From NCBI GenBank assembly GCA_016937015.1, contig JAFGWT010000491.1, positions 1 to 46,228 of the forward strand: a stretch of DNA of 46,228 nt. The letters run 5' to 3'. This DNA is from Deltaproteobacteria bacterium. Lineage in GTDB: Bacteria; Myxococcota_A; Polyangia; JAAYKL01. Numbering within the stretch: position 1 is the first letter of the stretch; each line of letters starts with the position of its first letter. Shown piece by piece: positions 17,378-24,850 of the stretch. The notes beneath the pieces were generated by a model, which saw only the letters and a list, made by a program, of their open reading frames with translations, was not told the origin of the DNA and did no database searches. Position numbers and translations under genes: made by a program.

Positions 17378-19831
17378 TCAATCCTCGAAATCCTCTATGG
17401 CGACATCCTCGAGGTCATCCATGTCCTCGTCGTCCAGTTCAGCCACATCTTCCACAACCGCTTCCATCTCACTGGTTGAGATTTCATCCCCGCTGCGTTT
17501 TTCAGACAAGGTTGCCTTCTGCGCCATCAGCTCGTTCAACAGGGTTGACAGTGACTGAACTGTCTGAGTGGCCTGCTCCGCCAATTCGTCTTTTTTGGCC
17601 AACGTGTTATTGGCATCCGCAATTGATGACTCCAATGCCGCAATATTGGCATCCCGTTGCTCAATATCCTTTTCGAGGCCGTCACACTTTTGCTCAGAAT
17701 TTCGAAGAGCAGTCTCCGTTTGCGCCAGTGTATCCTGAGTACTGGAAAGTGTATCCTGGGTTTCGGAGAGCTCTTTACGGGTGTCTTCCAGCGCCTTTTC
17801 TGTCTCGCCCAACGTGGACTTTGTGGACTCAAGATCATTCTGTGTTTCCAACAGATTATCTTTTGTTGTCGATAGCTCCCCACGGGTTTCTTCCAGCGTG
17901 TTGGTCGTATTAACCAACGTTTGCCGGGTTTCCTCCAAATCCTTCTCAGTGTTGTTGAACCGATTCAGCAGATCTTCATTCTCCGCCTTCTGGTTTCTGA
18001 GCGCTTCTTCGACATCGTCCAGTTTCGATTTCAGGTTGGCGGTCTGTTCATCCTTGTCGTAGAGTTTGCCCTTATAATCATTGAGCTCACGGGAATGTGT
18101 ATCATTCAAATTCGAAATCCTGCGCTCGTAATCATCCGTCAGATGCGTCAGCGCTTCTTCTTTTTCGTTCGCCAGCCGGTTGTTCAACTCTTCAACCTCA
18201 GCTTCGTGCTTCATTCTTTGAGCGGCCAGTTCTTCTTCGAGATGCTGCGCAGCCGAGGTCCTTAATTCCTCAGACTGCGATTCAAGCGCCAGATTTTTCT
18301 CTTCGGTCAACTGCACCGTCAATGCATCCAGCGCTTCTTTCAGCTCCGCTGCCTTTTGCTCGCCCAATTCTGCCAGCGCATCTTCCTTCTCCCGTCCAAG
18401 TCTCGCAATATCATCTCGGCGCCCCTGCTGCTCGCCATCAATTTCCGCTTCCAGTTTCTCATTTTTTTCCATCAGATGATCGATGCGGCTCTGAAGATCC
18501 TCAGACTTCTTAATCAGCGTCTCCTTATCAGAACTCAAATCGTGCACATTGTCTTCCAGGTCATGCACCCGCATTTCAATAGAAATGTTTTTGGACTCCA
18601 GGTCCGCCTTCGTACGCTCCAGCTCTGTCACTCGCTCCTGCTTTTCGAGCAATTGCTTCTCGCGTGTATTGATTGATTCCTTCAAATCAATTAACTCGCG
18701 ATCCTTTTTGTTAATTGTTTCCCGCAATTCAAGCACTTCACGACCACCGCCAGGACTCATGGAGGGCCGTCGCGCCATGTCGGATTTAGCTGCTTCCAAT
18801 GCCGCTTCAAGGGATTCGATTTTCCCTGTCAACGCAGCGTTGACACTTCTCAGTTCGTTAAGCTCCGCTGCGGTTGCCCCATCCATGGCACCAGCAACAT
18901 CATCAGGCGCTTCACCACCAATTATGACTTCCTCGTCGCGACCTTCGCTTATCACTTCTTCGTCGACATCACCTTCTTCGACTATCTCGTCCTCAGACAT
19001 CCCTGCCGTCCCAACGGCGACCTCATCTCCCGCCAAAATAAGTTCATCGTCATTCCCGCCGTCATCATCACTGACCACAACCTCATCTTCATCGACCACG
19101 ACTTCGTCTTCATTGACCACGACTTCGTCTTCATTTACCACGACTTCGTCTTCATTGACCACGACTTCGTCTTCATTGACCACGACTTCGTCTTCATTGA
19201 CCACGACTTCGTCTTCATTGCCGGAATCTTCACCGGAATCTTCGTCATCAATCACAATTTCGTCTTCGCCATCACCTTCGCCAGAATCATCCTCGACAGC
19301 AAGTTCGTCACCGGTGTTTTCAAAATTCTCACCGTCGGGGCCATCAAGCGCATCAAGCTCCTCAAAATCCGCGTCATCCATATCTTCGATGTCCATTTCT
19401 TCGACATCAAGGTCATTTAAATCGGAAAGTTCGCTGTCCTCTATGCCCCCGCCAGCGGTCAGATTCAAAAGCCCATCAATCATCCCGGTAATTCGGCCGG
19501 CTTCAAATGGCTTGAGCAGATATTCATCCGCGCGATCCTTTAGTTTTTTATGCTTCTCAAATGTCTCTTCCGATGCCTCAGCGGATACCAGTATCAGCGG
19601 AATGCCACTCGTTGACTTGTTTTTACGAAGTTTTCGGCAAATGGAAAAACCACTCGTTTGCGGCAACTCAATGCTTAAGTAAATCAAGTCCGGCTGATTT
19701 GAATCGGCAAACGCAAGACCTTCTGCCGCATCCACGATTACAGTTACGTTGTGCCCATCTTTTTCGTATGCCGCTTTTAAAATGCCTGCATATTCCTCAT
19801 CCGGTTCGAAAGCGAGAATGGTTTTTGACAT
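17378..19831 (-). CDS. Pseudo-receiver domain + acidic repeat linker + long coiled coil (FrzS/AglZ-like architecture)
   Basis: REC-like N-terminus with LIYLSIELP (Asp to Ser) and YLLKPF; then E/D-rich linker with NEDEVVV repeats; then about 450 aa of coiled coil. Confidence 0.8.
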   Translation of the reverse strand: MSKTILAFEPDEEYAGILKAAYEKDGHNVTVIVDAAEGLAFADSNQPDLIYLSIELPQTSGFSICRKLRKNKSTSGIPLILVSAEASEETFEKHKKLKDRADEYLLKPFEAGRITGMIDGLLNLTAGGGIEDSELSDLNDLDVEEMDIEDMDDADFEELDALDGPDGENFENTGDELAVEDDSGEGDGEDEIVIDDEDSGEDSGNEDEVVVNEDEVVVNEDEVVVNEDEVVVNEDEVVVNEDEVVVDEDEVVVSDDDGGNDDELILAGDEVAVGTAGMSEDEIVEEGDVDEEVISEGRDEEVIIGGEAPDDVAGAMDGATAAELNELRSVNAALTGKIESLEAALEAAKSDMARRPSMSPGGGREVLELRETINKKDRELIDLKESINTREKQLLEKQERVTELERTKADLESKNISIEMRVHDLEDNVHDLSSDKETLIKKSEDLQSRIDHLMEKNEKLEAEIDGEQQGRRDDIARLGREKEDALAELGEQKAAELKEALDALTVQLTEEKNLALESQSEELRTSAAQHLEEELAAQRMKHEAEVEELNNRLANEKEEALTHLTDDYERRISNLNDTHSRELNDYKGKLYDKDEQTANLKSKLDDVEEALRNQKAENEDLLNRFNNTEKDLEETRQTLVNTTNTLEETRGELSTTKDNLLETQNDLESTKSTLGETEKALEDTRKELSETQDTLSSTQDTLAQTETALRNSEQKCDGLEKDIEQRDANIAALESSIADANNTLAKKDELAEQATQTVQSLSTLLNELMAQKATLSEKRSGDEISTSEMEAVVEDVAELDDEDMDDLEDVAIEDFED
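19074..19220. repeat. About seven tandem copies of a 21-bp coding repeat (heptapeptide [N/D]EDEVVV)
   Basis: 'cttcattgaccacgacttcgt' units read directly; translated NEDEVVV x6 plus DEDEVVV. Confidence 0.9.
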
Positions 19832-20034
19832 TGTTCGACTCCTTGCATATCACCGCGCTGAAACTCAATCACGAGGGTGCTTCAATACTTCAATTTTAAA
19901 ATAATATCTGAAGCATCTGGGAATTCTACAGAAAAATCAATTAAATGTCACACCGTAAGCATAGAAAATCATTCAACTTCAGTATTTCTGAGTTTACGCG
20001 TGACCCATGAACGCCAGAGGGTTCAAAATCGAAT

Positions 20035-20808
20035 CTAAAAATATACGCAGAACGTACCGTTTCCGCCAAATATCCCACCCATGCCGCCTTCGTATTTACC
20101 GGTAAAAGCAAAAAACCCCCCATATCCCAAAAATCCCACAGAAATCCATCGACTGGGCCGCAGGGCCACCTCGATGCCCACATCGGCTGTGATTCCGTTA
20201 TCTTTTTCGACTGCGCGCCCCAGTACGAGAGAGGTATCCCGAAACTTCATGCGACCGATGCGAGTCTGGAACATCAACAGCAGTCTTCTGACCGGTATGC
20301 CGTACTTGACCGAGCCAAGCAGGCGAAGCATGGGAACCGTGTCTGCGTCCGTATATTTCTTCCCCTCAGCCCTTAATAGCTCCGGAGAGTAACGGTAGCG
20401 CTTGGAGTACCCGGAGAACGCGGCGTTGATAAACGTGAGAGTAAAACCCGCCTGAAGGCCTGAAATCTTTATACCGGTGCCAAAGCCCAGTTCAACCCCC
20501 GAACCGGTATAGCCGATCATTCGTCCCACCGGCGCAATACCGCCTTCGACATTAATATTTACATCTGTCCAGGAGTATTGAACGTCCTTCTGGCCTATGG
20601 TTGAAACAAAGCTGCGCTCGATTTCCACCGCTTTCATGATCACGCGCGCGGCACCAAAATGAGGTTCCAGATAGAATGAGGCAACCCGGCCCGCATTGGC
20701 CGCGGGCGAAAGCAGCAGTACCCAGACCACAACGCCGGCAGCTGCCAGTGCCGAAACAAATTTCGGGGACGACCAGGCGTCATTGGTTGATCGATAGTGC
20801 CTACTCAT
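20035..20808 (-). CDS. Probable outer-membrane beta-barrel-like protein
   Basis: Signal-anchor/signal peptide, alternating hydrophobic strands, C-terminal aromatic ...GTFCVYF; overlaps exbD-like gene start region. Confidence 0.5.
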   Translation of the reverse strand: MSRHYRSTNDAWSSPKFVSALAAAGVVVWVLLLSPAANAGRVASFYLEPHFGAARVIMKAVEIERSFVSTIGQKDVQYSWTDVNINVEGGIAPVGRMIGYTGSGVELGFGTGIKISGLQAGFTLTFINAAFSGYSKRYRYSPELLRAEGKKYTDADTVPMLRLLGSVKYGIPVRRLLLMFQTRIGRMKFRDTSLVLGRAVEKDNGITADVGIEVALRPSRWISVGFLGYGGFFAFTGKYEGGMGGIFGGNGTFCVYF

Positions 20809-21226
20809 CTGCTGTCCCGGAGGCGTTCACAGCGATTGCCAGTTTGCCGAATCCGATGCGCTTGGCCATATCCATAACATCAACCACGTTACCATGCCGC
20901 GCCCCCTTATCTGCACGGACAATCACCACTGCGTCCTTTCCGGAAGCCTTCAATCGCTTTTTCATATAATCTTCGAGCTGTTTCATCGACAGGGCGTCTT
21001 TCTCCACACGAATACTGCCGTCCTTTGTTATCACCACCGTCAAATCCTTATCTTTAGGGAACAAATCCTGGGGCGACGCTTTAGGCAGTTCAATATCGAT
21101 ATTAGGATTTTTCACATACGTCGCCGTCAGCAGAAAAAAGATCAATAGCAGGAAAACCACATCCACCAAAGGCGTCACTTCGAGAGTCGCGATCGTCCGA
21201 TTTTTTTTGTCAGTTGAAAAATTCAT
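20801..21226 (-). CDS. ExbD/TolR family biopolymer transport protein
   Basis: TLEVTPLVDVVFLLLIFFLLTATYV (conserved TM Asp), typical periplasmic domain. Confidence 0.93.
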   Translation of the reverse strand: MNFSTDKKNRTIATLEVTPLVDVVFLLLIFFLLTATYVKNPNIDIELPKASPQDLFPKDKDLTVVITKDGSIRVEKDALSMKQLEDYMKKRLKASGKDAVVIVRADKGARHGNVVDVMDMAKRIGFGKLAIAVNASGTADE

Positions 21227-21870
21227 TTGTCGTCTTTTTCCGATTTGGCAGAAACAGGATGAAGAATATCGAGGAGCGCCATGGCGCCCTCCTCCATCTC
21301 AAGCACACGTCGCTGACTTTTTGACTGCAAATATCGATACCCAACATACGCGATGATGGCCACGCTCAGCCCGGCAGCCGTTGTAATGAGCGCCTGCCAG
21401 ATACCCCCGGCCAGCTGGCCTGGATCCACTGCACCGGTATCCGCCGTCTTAACAACCTTTTTAAACACGCCTATCATCCCCGTGACCGTGCCAAGGAGTC
21501 CCAATAGTGGTTCAACGCTCGCAGTGGTGCCCATAGCCTCAATAAACCGTTCCATGCGCACCACTTCCTGACGTCCCGTTTCCTCAAACCGCTCCTTGAT
21601 TTCGTGTCTCTTCGCATCCCGTGCATCCAGTCCAGTCTGCAGAATCCGTCCAGCCGGACTGTTGCTGGTCAAGCAGATATCACGGGCTTTGGTGAATTCT
21701 CCGCCCCTGGCCAAATCAACAACCGACTGAATAAGCCCCGACGGCACAATGCGCGATCTGCGCAGGGACCACATCCGCTCAAGGAAAATTGCCATCGCCA
21801 CGACAGAGCCAAGCGCGATGGGAATCATTACCACACCGCCGTTTCTAAGGAACTCAAACGCTTCTTTCAT
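21223..21870 (-). CDS. MotA/TolQ/ExbB proton-channel family protein
   Basis: GLLGTVTGMIGVFKKVV...GGIWQALITTAAGLSVAIIAYVGYRYL; 4-bp overlap with ExbD gene. Confidence 0.93.
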   Translation of the reverse strand: MKEAFEFLRNGGVVMIPIALGSVVAMAIFLERMWSLRRSRIVPSGLIQSVVDLARGGEFTKARDICLTSNSPAGRILQTGLDARDAKRHEIKERFEETGRQEVVRMERFIEAMGTTASVEPLLGLLGTVTGMIGVFKKVVKTADTGAVDPGQLAGGIWQALITTAAGLSVAIIAYVGYRYLQSKSQRRVLEMEEGAMALLDILHPVSAKSEKDDK

Positions 21871-21986
21871 AATTTCTCCAAGTGTTGTCTACAAAGGTAA
21901 CAAAACGAATATTTTTTTCGAATGTCAAAGTATCTTTGATAAAAAAACGAAATCATTATCGGTAAAATGGGTGTAAAACCCGGAAT

Positions 21987-22907
21987 ATGAGGCAGCAAGG
22001 TATTCGAAGAGCGATTCGGCATGTGATCACTTATTATGCCGCCAGAGGGGTAATGTATTTGCTGGGTACTGTGCCACTGCATTTGACACGCCGGGTTTCC
22101 AGATGGCTGGGCGCTCTGGCCTTTGGAGTGGCCAGACGGGAACGGACCATTGCGATTGCCCAGTTGTGTACCTATACGGTTATCGGTTCCAGGCGGCATA
22201 TTGCCCAAAAGCTGGTGCGTGGCGTTTTTGATCACCTCGCACTCAGTATTGTTGAATTATGCCTTCTCATGAGAGACCCCAACAGCCAACTACGGGTGTC
22301 TATTCCGCCGGAATCAAAAAACGCACTGGAGGAAGCCCTTGCGAAACAACGAGGTGTAATTTTCGTTACCGGTCATATCGGCAACTGGGAACTGATGGCG
22401 ATTGCCCTTGCCCGTGCCGGGTACCCCATCCACACCGTTGCCAGGAAAAGTTACGACGATCGCTTCACCCAACTGCTCAGCAGGCAACGATCCCGGTTTG
22501 GGGTACACCCGGTCTATCGGGAATCCGAAGGCAGCACGGCGAAACTGTTACGTGTTCTGAAACAGGGCGGCATATTGGGCATGCTCATCGATCAGGACAC
22601 CCGGGTGAGCAGTGTATTTGTGCCGTTTTTTGGCGCAGACGCACATACGCCAAGTGGCGCAGCCGCATTTGCCGTGCGAACGGACACACCGGTGGTGGTG
22701 GGCACTATTAAGCGCACACGCCATGGTTTTCATCGACTAAACATCCTACCCGTTTCGTTGCCGAATGATGTCACCCTGGCCACCGCCGTGCTCACCCGTG
22801 AACTGGAGCGGCGTATTCGAACGCAGATGAGTCAATGGGTCTGGTTTCACCAGCGATGGAAAACCAAACGGTTGGCCGGCACGGAAGCAAAGGAGGCGTT
22901 TTATTGA
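21987..22907 (+). CDS. LpxL/HtrB-like lysophospholipid/lipid A acyltransferase family protein
   Basis: GVIFVTGHIGNWELMAIALARAGYPIHTVARKSYDDRFTQLLSRQRSRFGVHPVYRES...GGILGMLIDQDTRVSSVFVPFFG. Confidence 0.87.
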   Translation: MRQQGIRRAIRHVITYYAARGVMYLLGTVPLHLTRRVSRWLGALAFGVARRERTIAIAQLCTYTVIGSRRHIAQKLVRGVFDHLALSIVELCLLMRDPNSQLRVSIPPESKNALEEALAKQRGVIFVTGHIGNWELMAIALARAGYPIHTVARKSYDDRFTQLLSRQRSRFGVHPVYRESEGSTAKLLRVLKQGGILGMLIDQDTRVSSVFVPFFGADAHTPSGAAAFAVRTDTPVVVGTIKRTRHGFHRLNILPVSLPNDVTLATAVLTRELERRIRTQMSQWVWFHQRWKTKRLAGTEAKEAFY

Positions 22908-23437
22908 AAACTGCAATTCGCGAGCGACTGCAGCACGGGATGGCGCAGAATTCCCGATCTGACAGCGAACAGCGCAAACTGTGTGTGGTCAAACCGGAGG
23001 ATACTGCGCTGGGACACCTTCACGAACTAATCAGCGCAGAAGCGGCCGCGCTGGCACAGCTGGATAAAGGGCCAACCGATTTGTTGCAGGCGCTGGCGGA
23101 ATTGCAGCTCCACGGCCTTTGCCCGATGGCTGCGGAAGCGCATCATCACGCCACAGTGGACAGACTGGCAGAAAGGACAGCACAACAACTATCCGAAAAA
23201 AGCCCCGTTTTTAGCTACAAAAAAAGGATCTTCATTATGCCGGTGGGCCATCTGGACGATCAGGCCCTCAACCGCATCACCGACCGGGCATTGCAGATAA
23301 TTCAAAACGAAAAAGTCAAAAAGGCCGTCTTGCACCTCAAAGGGCTATCCTCAGAACCGGATGCAATCGCCCGATGGCAGCATCAATTGTACGAAGAACT
23401 TCAATCGGCCAGAATTCAGATTAAGGAAATCCCCTGA
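22904..23437 (+). CDS. Hypothetical protein; C-terminal half weakly STAS-like
   Basis: TTG start at 22904 overlapping upstream stop (TTGA) with strong SD aaaggagg 7 nt upstream; C-terminal FIMPVGHLDDQALNRITDRALQIIQNEKVKKAVLHLKGL. Confidence 0.6.
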   Translation: MKTAIRERLQHGMAQNSRSDSEQRKLCVVKPEDTALGHLHELISAEAAALAQLDKGPTDLLQALAELQLHGLCPMAAEAHHHATVDRLAERTAQQLSEKSPVFSYKKRIFIMPVGHLDDQALNRITDRALQIIQNEKVKKAVLHLKGLSSEPDAIARWQHQLYEELQSARIQIKEIP

Positions 23438-23460
23438 ACCGATTCGGATTGTGATTAAGC

Positions 23461-24222
23461 TCATGCGCCAATTTTCGAGATGTAATATTCCTCCCAGTAT
23501 CTGGTCAATGCTCTGACCTTCAGAGGAGTGGGCATATCCGAAGTGATGATTTTCGGCACGGCAAGAGGGGGCTGGATGCTGAGGGTCAGAACCGGTGAGG
23601 CGGGTGAGTTGTACCAGTGCATCCCCTTGGCCATGGTTAAAGGGGTACAGTCAATAATAACGGGTAGCACATCCACGTCGAGTCGCACTGCGATCTGTGC
23701 TGCGCCCCTTTGAAATTTTAAAGGCATCTCGGGGCGGGTGCGCTCTCCCTGAGGAAATATAATAAGGGGACGGCGTTCCTCAAAACTTTGCTTACACTGT
23801 TCGATAAACGCATCGCTCCCAACATTGGGAATAAAATCACAGGCCCGCACCACCGAGCCAAAAAACGGATGTCGCCACAGGTTCATCCGGATTACACAGT
23901 TGAAGTTGGGCACCTGACTGCCCAACGCAACAATATCAACCAGCGTCAAATGGTTGCAAACGAGCATGCAGGCACGACCTTCGGGAATGTGATGTAAACC
24001 AGTGACCCGGATTTTTGAGAACGCCCCGATGATTTCCATGATGCGACAAAAAATACGCCACGACAAACGCACCTGACCATGAAAAATCCGCCGCGCACGC
24101 CGACGGCTCATCAACCGAACCATTGGAAACAGCACCGCCCCCAGTAAAAAGCCCCACACCATAAAAACAGCCACGCTGATTCCGGCGCCAATCATGGTTC
24201 TAAGTCGTAAAATGCCAGTCAT
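23461..24222 (-). CDS. PlsC-like 1-acylglycerol-3-phosphate acyltransferase (APE cluster)
   Basis: CNHLTLVDIVAL (NHxxxxD) and IIFPQGERTRP motifs. Confidence 0.87.
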   Translation of the reverse strand: MTGILRLRTMIGAGISVAVFMVWGFLLGAVLFPMVRLMSRRRARRIFHGQVRLSWRIFCRIMEIIGAFSKIRVTGLHHIPEGRACMLVCNHLTLVDIVALGSQVPNFNCVIRMNLWRHPFFGSVVRACDFIPNVGSDAFIEQCKQSFEERRPLIIFPQGERTRPEMPLKFQRGAAQIAVRLDVDVLPVIIDCTPLTMAKGMHWYNSPASPVLTLSIQPPLAVPKIITSDMPTPLKVRALTRYWEEYYISKIGA

Positions 24223-24226
24223 CCAT

Positions 24227-24850
24227 CTATTCCAGAAGTTTATCGTCCGACGGCTGAGTTACCACACTCGATACATTTGCCTGCACAGTGGCAATACGCA
24301 GCGTGTAACCGACAGCATTGTGTTTAAGAACGACTTCGCCAATGACAAATCCGCGGGCTTCATATGTAATTGACACAAATTGCTGTTCACCAGAATGTAC
24401 AACACGCACCTGCCCTTCATCACTCAATGTCAATCCGGGTTGCTGGCGCAGCAATTCGTCACGGCCAGCAAATACCAGCATGAAATCCCGCATCAGATAC
24501 TGCGGCGGAAATGGCAATTCGAACAGGGGTTCGGCATCGTACGTCAACAGATTGTCATTCATGGTCAAAAGAAACTGACGATTGCCAAGAGATGACAACC
24601 CGGCAATAGTTACCGACGCATCGCGCACATCCACCATGGCAGTGAATTCATATATTTCATCGCCCTTCTCATACACCACTTGCTGTACCAGAGACGGCGT
24701 CTCGGAGAATGCGTGGGCAGTATATACAATAGATATGTCGTCACCAAACGAAAGACTTCGCATCGATTTTTGAACGCTGGCGGCGCCGCAACCGGTGAGA
24801 CCGACAACAATGAAAAACAGAATGGCACACGGAACTGACTTATTTTTCAT
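24227..24850 (-). CDS. DUF3261-like lipoprotein (APE cluster)
   Basis: ATG at 24850 gives MKNKSVPCAILFFIVVGLTGCGAAS lipobox; downstream of MMPL exporter as in APE clusters. Confidence 0.65.
   Translation of the reverse strand: MKNKSVPCAILFFIVVGLTGCGAASVQKSMRSLSFGDDISIVYTAHAFSETPSLVQQVVYEKGDEIYEFTAMVDVRDASVTIAGLSSLGNRQFLLTMNDNLLTYDAEPLFELPFPPQYLMRDFMLVFAGRDELLRQQPGLTLSDEGQVRVVHSGEQQFVSITYEARGFVIGEVVLKHNAVGYTLRIATVQANVSSVVTQPSDDKLLE

Noticed and set aside
19074-19220. Possible CRISPR array
   Set aside because: 21-bp units are contiguous without spacers and lie in-frame within a coding region.
18549-19682. 377-aa + strand Ser/Thr-rich ORF
   Set aside because: Antisense shadow of the acidic-repeat region of the 817-aa minus-strand protein; low-complexity Ser composition is the complement of Asp/Glu codons.
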